Shown here in pieces: positions 31,647-40,189 of a DNA stretch of 64,000 bases. Made by a program: the position numbers and the translations under genes. Origin of the DNA: Falsihalocynthiibacter halioticoli (GTDB taxonomy: Bacteria; Pseudomonadota; Alphaproteobacteria; Rhodobacterales; Rhodobacteraceae); contig NZ_JAOYFC010000003.1 of assembly GCF_025802015.1 (NCBI RefSeq), positions 124,001 to 188,000 on the forward strand, given 5' to 3'. Under the pieces are notes generated by a model. It searched no databases and was not told the origin of the DNA. It saw nothing but the letters and a program-made list of their open reading frames with translations. Each line of letters begins with the position of its first letter. Within the stretch, counting starts at the first letter, position 1.

Positions 31647-32426
31647 TTACCGAGGCGCAAGACGCGCGACAATTTCGCGGTGGATCTGGGACGGTGCTGC
31701 AATCATGCCATCAAGCTTGGCTGTTGGATTGTTAAAGACAGGGGCATTGCCTTTCATATCCGTCACTGTCGACCCAGCGCGCTCCGCGATCAGAGAGCCA
31801 GCAGCCACATCCCATTCCCACGTATCTCTAAGCGTGAGCATAACGTCAAAACGCCCTTGCGCGATAAGACTCAGCCGATAGGCGAGAGAGCTACGGATAT
31901 GTTGCTCAAAATTGGGAGCCGCGCCAATCCACCGTTCGGGCAGGAAGTTAGATTTTGCACAGAGCGCCGTTGCTCCATCGATTTCGGCGCGCGAACTTGC
32001 CCGAATTGGTTCACCATTTAGTTTTGCGTAACCCCCAATTGTGGCGGAATAGAGCCTATCCAGCATAGGAAGATACACAACAGCAGCGGTGACAACGCCG
32101 CTATCGGCAACGGCCAAAGAATGCGAGAAAGTTGGTGAACCGTTGATGAAAGCGCGTGTGCCGTCGATCGGGTCGACGATGAAAACGCGCTGTTTGCTAA
32201 GACGGTCTGGAGAGTCGGCGATTTCTTCTGAAAGCCAGCCGTAATCCGGGCGCGATCTTAGCAACTCGTTATTGAGCATCTTGTCGATGGCAATATCGGC
32301 CTCTGTCACTGGGCCAGCGCCGCCTGATTTGTCCCAGACCTCGGGCGACTGCTTCCAGAATTTTCCTGCAATCTCCCCCGCGGCTTTCGCGGCGTCTATA
32401 AGAAGATCGAGATCACTTTCCGGCAA
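31647..32426 (-). CDS. cysQ: 3'(2'),5'-bisphosphate nucleotidase CysQ-like
   Basis: 259 residues of the inositol-monophosphatase superfamily. Metal sites: Glu-Glu in WLSEEIAD, DPIDGTRAF, and WEWDVAAG. CysQ proteins convert PAP to AMP and keep sulfur assimilation running; activity on inositol phosphates cannot be excluded. Its start overlaps pmbA by 14 bp. Confidence 0.85.
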   Translation of the reverse strand: MPESDLDLLIDAAKAAGEIAGKFWKQSPEVWDKSGGAGPVTEADIAIDKMLNNELLRSRPDYGWLSEEIADSPDRLSKQRVFIVDPIDGTRAFINGSPTFSHSLAVADSGVVTAAVVYLPMLDRLYSATIGGYAKLNGEPIRASSRAEIDGATALCAKSNFLPERWIGAAPNFEQHIRSSLAYRLSLIAQGRFDVMLTLRDTWEWDVAAGSLIAERAGSTVTDMKGNAPVFNNPTAKLDGMIAAPSQIHREIVARLAPR

Positions 32427-33777
32427 TTGTCATTCCTTCAACGAGAAGGCTCGGGACCACGCGCGAAAGGTGCTTCCGTGCGTCATTCGCAGGGGTGAGA
32501 GACAAAAGCATGTCATTAAGGTTGCCAGCTATTGTGCATTCGTTGACGGGAAACTGAATCTCCCCGTTCTCGACCCAGAAGCCCGACGCGCCGCGCGAAT
32601 AATCTCCGGTGGTCGGGTTGATAGAACTGCCGATCATTGACGTCACAAGAAGCCCGGTTCCCATCTCACGAAGGAGGTCGGCTTGAGACAGATTCCCCTG
32701 TGTTAGAGACACATTGCCGCTCGAAGGTGATGGGGGCGACGACGTTCCACGCGATGCGCTTGCAGTACTTTGCATGCCGAGCGCATGTGCCGTCGCAAGA
32801 TCGAGCGTCCACCCCGTAAGGATACCGTTGTCAACAATCATGCGGTTCTGTGTCGCGAGCCCCTCGCCATCAAACGGGCGGGAGCCGGAGGTTCGAGCGC
32901 GGTGTGGTTCCTCGATCAGTGAGAGCCCTTTGGGTAAAACTTGCTCGCCCAAGCGGTCTCGAAGAAAGCTGCTGCCGCGCACAATTGAACTTCCGTTGAT
33001 GGCACTTAATAGATGCCCGATCAGCGTACCAGAGATGCGTTCGTCAAAAATAACGGGAAACGCCCCTGTTTGTGGTTGCTGCGCACCGCTTTTTTCAACG
33101 GCGCGTTCGCCCGCGATGCGGCCAATCTCTTCGGGGGATTCCAGCTCGGAAAAATAGGTGCGACTATCTCCATAATAATCGCGCTCCATTTCGGAGCCCT
33201 TTCCAGAAATAGCGACGGTCGAGATTGAGTGCCCACTGCGCGCATAGCCGCCCGAAAACCCGTTGCTGGTACTTAGGTGTAGTCGCCGGTTACCGAAACC
33301 GATCGACGTTGCCTGAACTTGAGATACCCCCCCAACAGCGAGTGCTGCAGCTTCTGCACGTTTGGCGATCTCTTCGAGTTCCGCCGGTTTAGGCTCTGTT
33401 GCGTCGTACAGATCAAGCTCCGCGGTATTCCATGAACCCGCGTATTCATCTGATGAGGCAAGTCGGATATGTGGATCATCCGGTGCTTCTTTTGCCATAG
33501 CAACCGCGCGTTCGGCCATCTTTTGGATGGTGTCTGTCTTTGTGTCGCTTGCAGATACGCAGGCCTGTTTCTGGCCGATCAAGACGCGCAGACCAATATC
33601 AATGCCTTCGCTTCGTTCGGCATGCTCCAGCGCACCGCCCAGAACATCAATCGAAACGGAGGTTCCTTCGACGGCAATTGCATCCGCGCCTTCTGCTCCT
33701 GCTTTCTTTGCAGCTGAGATCAGTGCTTCGGTGAATGAAGCGAGGTCGTTCGTGTCGGGCGATTGGGGCTTACTCAT
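32413..33777 (-). CDS. pmbA: TldD/PmbA (TldE) family metallopeptidase subunit
   Basis: 454 residues. Family signatures: SDTKTDTIQKMAERAVAMAKEAPDDP, the central NRRLHLSTSNGFSG region, and the C-terminal segment SSINPTTGDYSRGASGFWVENGEI. PmbA/TldE pairs with TldD, which carries the zinc, in processing small peptides. No HExxH motif is seen here, in keeping with the TldE partner; tldD is not in the window. Confidence 0.9.
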   Translation of the reverse strand: MSKPQSPDTNDLASFTEALISAAKKAGAEGADAIAVEGTSVSIDVLGGALEHAERSEGIDIGLRVLIGQKQACVSASDTKTDTIQKMAERAVAMAKEAPDDPHIRLASSDEYAGSWNTAELDLYDATEPKPAELEEIAKRAEAAALAVGGVSQVQATSIGFGNRRLHLSTSNGFSGGYARSGHSISTVAISGKGSEMERDYYGDSRTYFSELESPEEIGRIAGERAVEKSGAQQPQTGAFPVIFDERISGTLIGHLLSAINGSSIVRGSSFLRDRLGEQVLPKGLSLIEEPHRARTSGSRPFDGEGLATQNRMIVDNGILTGWTLDLATAHALGMQSTASASRGTSSPPSPSSGNVSLTQGNLSQADLLREMGTGLLVTSMIGSSINPTTGDYSRGASGFWVENGEIQFPVNECTIAGNLNDMLLSLTPANDARKHLSRVVPSLLVEGMTIAGK

Positions 33778-33845
33778 GTGGGCTCACAATATCTGTTGTC
33801 ACTAAGGAGGTAGCCTTGGCTTGGCTGCTGTGCAAGTGCGGGCAA

Positions 33846-33880
33846 AAGAAAAGGGCCGCTCGATCTTCATCGGCGGCCCT
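33846..33880 (-). terminator. Rho-independent terminator of the DUF2125 gene
   Basis: On the minus strand, stem AGGGCCGC / GCGGCCCT with a 13-base loop followed by TTTCTTTT. It lies 20 bp after the DUF2125 stop and before pmbA. Confidence 0.82.
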
Positions 33881-33900
33881 CAATTCTCTACAGAAACGCG

Positions 33901-35400
33901 TTACTTGATGCGTGTTCCATTGGCTAGAACGTTGCCGTTTGGTTTGACTTCGATCTTGGAAACAAGCTCGTCGTCGCCTTCGCCTGCATTCGCAAACAAG
34001 CCAGACATCATGCGGATGCCCATTGCGTCTTCTTCTTTAACGAATCCCATTTGGATCAACTTGTCGAGGAGGCCGTTACCACCTGTGAGTTTCAGGTTGA
34101 TCTCGCCGTCAGGAGCAGGAAGCCCGTCGAATGTTTCGAGGTCATCGTTGTTGAAGGTGAACGCGCCATTACCTGTAAACTCTGCGCCCGCCGCTGCGAT
34201 CTGAATGTCGTTGATGTTGGCGGAGTAGAGCTTTCCGGGGAAGTTGCTGCCCTCAAGTGCTTCTGCATTTGCAGGGTCAAGAAGATCAAGATCCCAGCTC
34301 ACTTGGGCAGAAAGGTCCATTAGGATCGTTGCAGGAGTACGTGGCAGAACCGAACCAGGGTCAAACATACCCCAGATTGCTTCGTCGAGCGTGAGACCTG
34401 CGTATTTCATCATGATCTTCGCATCTTGCGGAGCGTCCGATTTGCTGATCGGGAAGAGGAACTGGCTCGCCGTTTCCGCGATCTGGAATTTCAGTGGAAG
34501 CGGCATAACGGCGGGAATAACCGTCAGATCGGTATTCGTTGACGCTGTGTTATACCCGATGCCTGCTTCGCTCATCTGGAAGCCAAAAGAGCCGGACTGC
34601 GACGAGCCGCTAATATCTGCGCCTTCTTGCTCGTCAACGACCTTTACGTTGAACGTGGCGCCGCTGTACCCAAAGGCACCGTCGCTTTTCATGCCCTGTG
34701 CCAAAGCGTCAGCGATGTTTGTCATGTCCACATCGTTTGGAATTGTGCTTGTGCTATCTGCTGTGACGCCAGTCAGATTGAGAAGAGCGGTAAACTGTCC
34801 GTCGCCTTCGGGGTCCTCAAAATCAACGTCGATGTTGAGGCTGTCGGATGTCATGTCATAAACAAGCTCGGTCATGCCGCCCTTGGCCACGCGCATATCG
34901 CCGGCAAGACCAGTCATTGTGATGATCGCCTTGGGGAGGAAAGCAACGTCACCTTCTCGGATTTGCTTGAGGTCGATGATGTAGTTTTCAACAGACATCG
35001 CGAATGTCATGTCGTCCGGGTTGCCCGAGGCAACGATGCTGTCTTCTGTCAGAGTAAGGAGCAGTTCAACAATTACATCTGCAACCTCTGCGTTGATGGT
35101 GAGTTCATCGGGGAACTGAATATCGACAGTGCCATTCGCCAATTCTTCGAGAACAAGGTTGATGCCGGACACTTTGAGCGTTTCGTCTTCCTCTGGAATC
35201 TCCATGGAAAGCACGAAGTCATCGATTATGAGCTTGTTGCCATCGCGAGTCACATTGGTGGCGGCGGCTTGATATCCCATCATTGTGTATTGGGCTTGCA
35301 ACCCTTCCCAAACGTCGTCTGCGGTTACGTCGGCAAGTGCAGGGCTGCTCAAAAGGGCACAAAGTGCTGATGTGGTTGTGAATTTTCTAATGAATGACAT
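33901..35400 (-). CDS. DUF2125 periplasmic protein
   Basis: 499 residues with a Sec signal peptide (about 1-23, ending SSPALADV). The mature protein is acidic and beta-rich, with repeated patterns of short hydrophobic strands, and belongs to the DUF2125 family common in Rhodobacteraceae. It is probably periplasmic or attached to the outer membrane. No enzymatic motif. It stands alone with its own terminator, divergent from an SDR gene. Confidence 0.82.
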   Translation of the reverse strand: MSFIRKFTTTSALCALLSSPALADVTADDVWEGLQAQYTMMGYQAAATNVTRDGNKLIIDDFVLSMEIPEEDETLKVSGINLVLEELANGTVDIQFPDELTINAEVADVIVELLLTLTEDSIVASGNPDDMTFAMSVENYIIDLKQIREGDVAFLPKAIITMTGLAGDMRVAKGGMTELVYDMTSDSLNIDVDFEDPEGDGQFTALLNLTGVTADSTSTIPNDVDMTNIADALAQGMKSDGAFGYSGATFNVKVVDEQEGADISGSSQSGSFGFQMSEAGIGYNTASTNTDLTVIPAVMPLPLKFQIAETASQFLFPISKSDAPQDAKIMMKYAGLTLDEAIWGMFDPGSVLPRTPATILMDLSAQVSWDLDLLDPANAEALEGSNFPGKLYSANINDIQIAAAGAEFTGNGAFTFNNDDLETFDGLPAPDGEINLKLTGGNGLLDKLIQMGFVKEEDAMGIRMMSGLFANAGEGDDELVSKIEVKPNGNVLANGTRIK

Positions 35401-35530
35401 GTCGATTTCCTTAAAGGCGGTAAAATTCTCGAAGATATATTGGCCTCTCTGTTTCTCCGCTGCAAGCCGCGCTTGGCTTTTACTCGAAAAACTATTGCGT
35501 TACGCTTGGGCCAACACAGGAGTCACTGCT

Positions 35531-36283
35531 ATGAGTTTGTCAGGAAAAACCGTTGTAATCACAGGTGCGAGCAAGGGGATCGGTGCATCCGCGGCGCGTC
35601 TGTTTGCTGAAGCTGGCGCAAATGTCGCACTTCTTGCGCGCAGTGCGGATGCCATTGCCGAATTGGCAGGGGAGATCGGACAGAAGGCCTTAGCGATTCC
35701 TTGCGACGTCAGCCGGTACTGGGAAATCGATAACGCATTTCAAACGGTTCTGCGTGAGTTTGGGTCCTTGGATGTCTTGGTGAACAACGCAGGGGTCATT
35801 GATCCTATAACCTCTATTGTCGAATCCGATCCTGAATCGTGGTCACACGCGATTGATATCAATCTAAAGGGTGTGTTCAACGGCGTGCGCGCAGCGTTGC
35901 CGACCATGCTTGCCCAGAAGTCCGGAACAATCCTAAACGTGAGTTCGGGTGCGGCACACGGCCCGCTGGAAGGGTGGAGCGCATATTGTTCTGGCAAGGC
36001 AGGCGCTGCAATGCTGACGCGTTGTACACACCTTGAAGCGGGGAGTGCCGGTATCAGGGTCATGGGGCTGTCTCCGGGAACCGTCGCAACGGAAATGCAG
36101 GTGAAGATCAAGGCAAGCGGGATCAACCCCGTTAGTAAACTTGAAGTGTCTGATCACATTCCGCCAGATTGGCCGGCCAAAGCACTACTTTGGATGTGTA
36201 GCGCAGAAGCCGACACCTATCTTGGCGAAGAGATCGCGCTTCGGGATGAAACAATTCGCGCGAAGGTGGGCCTCACTTCGTGA
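35531..36283 (+). CDS. Short-chain dehydrogenase/reductase
   Basis: 250 residues. Cofactor motif TGASKGIG, NNAGV, catalytic Ser in LNVSSGAA and Tyr-x-x-x-Lys in AYCSGKAGA. The start at ATG 35531 is preferred over a long in-frame extension to 35285, which overlaps the divergent DUF2125 gene and has no SDR features. Its stop overlaps the GTG start of an enoyl-CoA hydratase gene by 4 bp. Substrate unknown; the pairing suggests acyl or fatty-acid metabolism. Confidence 0.9.
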   Translation: MSLSGKTVVITGASKGIGASAARLFAEAGANVALLARSADAIAELAGEIGQKALAIPCDVSRYWEIDNAFQTVLREFGSLDVLVNNAGVIDPITSIVESDPESWSHAIDINLKGVFNGVRAALPTMLAQKSGTILNVSSGAAHGPLEGWSAYCSGKAGAAMLTRCTHLEAGSAGIRVMGLSPGTVATEMQVKIKASGINPVSKLEVSDHIPPDWPAKALLWMCSAEADTYLGEEIALRDETIRAKVGLTS

Positions 36284-36906
36284 TCGAGCTTGAGGCATCG
36301 GGCGATGTTTGGGTTGCAACCCTGAACCGGCCGGATAAAGCCAATGCATTGACCGAATCCATGCTAGAGAGGCTGCTGGAGATTTCACAGTCTGCGCATG
36401 AGGCGCGCGCTCTTATCATCACGGGGCGCGGTAAGGTTTTTAGCGCCGGAGCAGACCTTGATGCCGCCCGATCAGGACTAGCGACGTCTCCGCTATGGGA
36501 GCAGCTCTCTGCGGCGATAGCTGCATTGCCTTGCGTTACAATCGCCGCATTGAATGGAACGCTTGCGGGTGGTGCGTTTGGTATGGCGCTCGCGTGTGAC
36601 ATTCGAATTGCGGTTCCGGATGCGAAGTTTTTCTATCCCGTTATGAAGCACGGGTTTTTGCCGCAGCCTTCTGATCCGCTCAGGATGCGGGCGCTCATCG
36701 GTCCTGCGCGCACTAAGCTGGTGTTCGTTGCTGGCCAAAAGCTAACCGCGAGTGAAGCGCTTCAGTTTGGGTTGATCGAGCGGATAGTAGACCCCGATAC
36801 GCTCATGGAGAATGCCCATTCGCTCGCATCGGACTTTACCGCAGCGCCAAAAGGGATCGCCGAAGACATCAAACGCATGTGCGATTCAGAAATTGAACCA
36901 GTTTGA
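36280..36906 (+). CDS. Enoyl-CoA hydratase/isomerase family protein
   Basis: 208 residues, shorter than the usual 255-260. GTG start overlapping the SDR stop. Crotonase core: TLNRPDKANAL, KVFSAGADLD for CoA and oxyanion binding, and TLAGGAFGMALACDIRIA. The two usual catalytic Glu are not clearly placed, so the exact reaction is uncertain. The C-terminal trimerisation helix is reduced. Its stop overlaps the next start by one base. Confidence 0.85.
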   Translation: MIELEASGDVWVATLNRPDKANALTESMLERLLEISQSAHEARALIITGRGKVFSAGADLDAARSGLATSPLWEQLSAAIAALPCVTIAALNGTLAGGAFGMALACDIRIAVPDAKFFYPVMKHGFLPQPSDPLRMRALIGPARTKLVFVAGQKLTASEALQFGLIERIVDPDTLMENAHSLASDFTAAPKGIAEDIKRMCDSEIEPV

Positions 36907-38093
36907 TGGATAGTAACGCCAAAACCGCGCTTGTTGTCGGCGCTGGGCCTGCGGGCCTTATGGCCGCCGAGATGCTCGCTGATGCGGGTGTGTCTGTTAC
37001 GGTTGCCGAAGCGAAACCAAGCCCGGCCCGCAAGCTGCTCATGGCAGGAAAATCGGGTCTAAACCTAACAAAAAACGAAGATGAGGCTCAGTTTCTGGCC
37101 GCATACGAAGATATTCCTCAAAGCCTCAAAGCGAGTCTTCTAGCTTTTGGCCCAAAAGAGGTTATCGCGTGGGCCGAGGGGCTGGATCAGGAGCTTTTTA
37201 CAGGGTCGACCAAACGTGTTTTCCCCAATGCAATGAAGGCATCGCCTTTGCTGCGGGCTTGGTTGCGCAGGCTGCAGAACAAGGGCGTAACAATCGAAAC
37301 ACGCATGCGTTGGATTGGTTGGGCGGATGACGGACTCTTGTTCGACACGCCGCAGGGGAAAGAAACGCGCAAAGCGGATGTCGTAATTTTGGCTTGTGGA
37401 GGGGCAAGTTGGGCAAGATTAGGCTCTGATGGGGCGTGGGTAGAGTGGATTGGCGAAGAGGTTGCTCCATTCAAACCGGCCAACGTTGGGTTTGTTGTTT
37501 CTTGGTCAGATCACATGCGCAAGCATTTTGGCACGCCTGTAAAATCGGTGTCATTACATGTTGATGACGTGGAAAGCCGTGGCGAGCTGATTGTCTCGGA
37601 AACTGGCTTGGAGGGGGGCGGTATTTATGCGCTGTCTTCTCGCTTGCGCGAAGGTGCCGCACTCACGATTGATCTTGCGCCGGATTTGGATTTGAACACC
37701 GTTACCGAGCGCCTTCGGAAGCCGCGCGGCAAGGCAAGTTTGGCAAATCACTTGCGAAAGACTTTGAAATTTACACCTGTGAAACTCGCATTGCTGAATG
37801 AGTTCGCAAGGCCGCTTCCGACAGGTGAGGCGCTTGCCTCAATCCTCAAGGCGTTGCCAGTTAAGCTGAGTGGCCCGCGCCCGATGGATGAAGCGATCTC
37901 AACCGCAGGCGGCGTCTCGTTCTCCGCGCTAACGTCTGAATTCGGGCTGCGAAACAGATCAAATGTCTTTTGCGCCGGAGAGATGCTTGATTGGGAAGCG
38001 CCCACTGGGGGCTATCTCTTGACGGCATGTCTTGCGACGGGTCGAACGGTAGGAATGGCGGCGGCAAACTTTGTAAAAAGTGGCTCTATTTAG
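36906..38093 (+). CDS. BaiN/TIGR03862-type flavoprotein oxidoreductase
   Basis: 395 residues. Rossmann FAD motif VGAGPAGLMAAEMLADAG at the N-terminus, ARKLLMAGKSGLNLT (family hallmark) and a C-terminal FAD motif VFCAGEMLDWEAPTGGYLLTACLATGR. The start at ATG 36906 overlaps the upstream stop (TGATG). Related to HI0933-like flavoproteins; the physiological substrate is unknown. It overlaps the convergent GST gene by 8 bp. Confidence 0.87.
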   Translation: MDSNAKTALVVGAGPAGLMAAEMLADAGVSVTVAEAKPSPARKLLMAGKSGLNLTKNEDEAQFLAAYEDIPQSLKASLLAFGPKEVIAWAEGLDQELFTGSTKRVFPNAMKASPLLRAWLRRLQNKGVTIETRMRWIGWADDGLLFDTPQGKETRKADVVILACGGASWARLGSDGAWVEWIGEEVAPFKPANVGFVVSWSDHMRKHFGTPVKSVSLHVDDVESRGELIVSETGLEGGGIYALSSRLREGAALTIDLAPDLDLNTVTERLRKPRGKASLANHLRKTLKFTPVKLALLNEFARPLPTGEALASILKALPVKLSGPRPMDEAISTAGGVSFSALTSEFGLRNRSNVFCAGEMLDWEAPTGGYLLTACLATGRTVGMAAANFVKSGSI

Positions 38094-38676
38094 GCGCAAC
38101 TCTCTGAAATGCGGGGCGCGCGCGCATTTCCGATACATATGCACGGAATCGTGGGCTGGTAATCGGAAACTTGCGGCCAATGGCCCACCCGCCGCAATGG
38201 GCGGCCAGAATATCTGCAATCGTGAAGCGTTCACCCATGAGAAACGGCCCTTCCCCTAATCGTTCCTCAAATTCAGCCTGAGCGTTGGAAAACGCTTCTT
38301 CTGCTTGCTTTAGGACTTGTGGATCAAGAGTTGAGGGCGGTTGCGCATAGTGATGCTTGGTCGCTGACCAAAGAACGAAATCCATCGACTCGTTCAGAAA
38401 ATTCAAATGCCCGTCAAGCTGGGCGCGCTCAATGGATCCTGCTGGAAAAGTGCAACCGCCGTGCCTGTCCGCTAGAAAACTCATGATCGCTACGGAATCG
38501 GTTAGAACCGTTCCGTCAACGATAAGCGCGGGAATTTTCCCGCTTGGTGAAACTTCGGTGATGTCTTTGGAGTGTGGTGCGGCAGGGATGTGTTCAAAGA
38601 GAACACCCAATTCTTCGAGCAGCCAAAGAACCCTGATCGTTCTGCTGCGCGATGCTCCAATCACTGTGTAGGTCAT
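38086..38676 (-). CDS. Glutathione S-transferase family protein
   Basis: 196 residues. The thioredoxin-like N-terminus (TVIGASRSRTIRVLWLLEELG, Ser/Arg-rich as in beta/theta-like GSTs) with cis-Pro SGKIPALIVDG, and a helical C-terminus with FLMGERFTIADIL. It overlaps the end of holA by 4 bp and is the last gene of the DUF3576-leuS-lptE-holA operon. Substrate unknown. Confidence 0.87.
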   Translation of the reverse strand: MTYTVIGASRSRTIRVLWLLEELGVLFEHIPAAPHSKDITEVSPSGKIPALIVDGTVLTDSVAIMSFLADRHGGCTFPAGSIERAQLDGHLNFLNESMDFVLWSATKHHYAQPPSTLDPQVLKQAEEAFSNAQAEFEERLGEGPFLMGERFTIADILAAHCGGWAIGRKFPITSPRFRAYVSEMRARPAFQRVAPK

Positions 38677-39698
38677 CGGCGGGCTCCGTACATTGCAACG
38701 CGAATAAGGGTCCGTTCTATCAACGCCATGGAAGGCGCTCGACTGGTTGAGCGAAGTTGTAGGTCTGTATCAATCAGCATCGTAATTGCGGCTTCAAGCT
38801 TCGGGCGACCCCATCTCTGTGCCTGACGCAGCATGCGATCGCGGCGCGGGCCAAACACCGGAGGACGAAGGCGTCCGATACCTTCCGAAGCGCCATTCGG
38901 GTGTGAACACGCGGCATGAAGCGCGCGAAAATGACGAAGTGCGCCGATGCAAAGTCCAACGGGCTGCGTCCCCTGAGCCTCGAGCTTACGCATGATTGGT
39001 CCGATTTCAGCTTGGCGACCTTCTGCAACAATATTGAGAACATCATCAAGCGCGGCCTCTGTGGAGGTTGGCGCGCAGGCTGTGACATCTTCGGCGGATA
39101 CAGGAGCTGAATTTCCCATTGTGTAAAGCGCCAGTTTTTCAATTGTTTGGCGAAGATCGCCCGGCCCTAACTCTTGCGCGAGCGAGGTCAGCGCATCAAG
39201 TGCGTCGCGATCAACCTGAGACAGGCCTGCATTTGCGAGGTCGGCTTCGATCTCTGCGCGGTTGGGTGGATCGGTGAAAATCCCTGCGGCATAGGCATTG
39301 TTGTGAGCTTCGAAAAGTTTGCGAAGAGCAGAGCGGGCGGTGAGTTGTCCGGCCGTCACGACAATCTGTGCGTCGCCATCCTGCCACTCGTCGAGCGCTG
39401 GCTTGATGAATTTTGAGAGTGTATCGGTCGCGCCCTCGACAAAGACAACGCGTGGGCCCGGGAAGAAACCTTGCGCCTTAATTGCGTCCAAAAGCATCGC
39501 GCTGTCTTGGCGCAGGTCGGCGGCAGGAATACGCGTAAGGCGCATTTCGTCGTCGCCATTTGGCCCGATAAGTGCGGCAATGACTTGCTGCCGCTTCAGC
39601 GCCACGCGCATCGAGTCCGGACCATAAATCAAGATGCCGGTTCGTCGAGGGTCCGGTTTTGCGAAATAGCTTGCCGCGTCTCGAGTTGAAAGCTTCAC
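38673..39698 (-). CDS. holA: DNA polymerase III subunit delta
   Basis: 341 residues. The clamp-loader subunit that opens the sliding clamp. Features: N-terminal RTGILIYGPDSMRVALKRQ, central FPGPRVVFVEGATD, and helical LTSLAQELGPGDLRQTIEKLALY with the C-terminal collar. It overlaps lptE by 4 bp, as is common in alphaproteobacteria. Confidence 0.92.
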   Translation of the reverse strand: MKLSTRDAASYFAKPDPRRTGILIYGPDSMRVALKRQQVIAALIGPNGDDEMRLTRIPAADLRQDSAMLLDAIKAQGFFPGPRVVFVEGATDTLSKFIKPALDEWQDGDAQIVVTAGQLTARSALRKLFEAHNNAYAAGIFTDPPNRAEIEADLANAGLSQVDRDALDALTSLAQELGPGDLRQTIEKLALYTMGNSAPVSAEDVTACAPTSTEAALDDVLNIVAEGRQAEIGPIMRKLEAQGTQPVGLCIGALRHFRALHAACSHPNGASEGIGRLRPPVFGPRRDRMLRQAQRWGRPKLEAAITMLIDTDLQLRSTSRAPSMALIERTLIRVAMYGARR

Positions 39699-40189
39699 GG
39701 CGCTGTAATCTCCGGATTGGCGAGAAGCTGATCAATAATGTCATCCGCCAGAATAACCATCAAACGCCTGTAGGCGTCATCCCGCGATGTGCGCGTGCTG
39801 ATGACGAAGTCGGTTGAGCCGTAGCTTGTGAAGCTCTGAACTTTGCCGCTCGCGAGCTTCTTACCGGTGCCGATCTCGGTCAGCGTATAAGTCGCCTCAC
39901 CGATGACATTGTACCGTGTTGTTTCTTGACTTTGCGTGATTGCCACGCCGTCTGTTTTGGTCGAGATGCTGTAGTTGAGGGAATACCTTGCTCCAGCGCC
40001 AACGCCCATCCGCTCTTCGAAATGCTTAACGAAGTTATAGGAGTTGGTGTTTGTTGGCGCTTTTACTTCAATCGTACCACGCAACGCCTCGGCGTTCCCT
40101 TCAGGGCCATAGACGGGCGTAAACCCGCAGGCAGCCAATAGGCCAACTACGGGCAACCCAAGCAAATATCGGCGGCTATATGACGACAT
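39695..40189 (-). CDS. lptE: LPS-assembly lipoprotein LptE
   Basis: 164 residues. Lipoprotein signal with LLAACGFTPVYG (lipid-modified Cys). The mature domain (about 25-155) has the LptE alpha/beta fold pattern; it plugs the LptD barrel that inserts lipopolysaccharide in the outer membrane. It overlaps the end of leuS by 14 bp and the start of holA by 4 bp, so the three genes are co-transcribed. Confidence 0.9.
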   Translation of the reverse strand: MSSYSRRYLLGLPVVGLLAACGFTPVYGPEGNAEALRGTIEVKAPTNTNSYNFVKHFEERMGVGAGARYSLNYSISTKTDGVAITQSQETTRYNVIGEATYTLTEIGTGKKLASGKVQSFTSYGSTDFVISTRTSRDDAYRRLMVILADDIIDQLLANPEITAP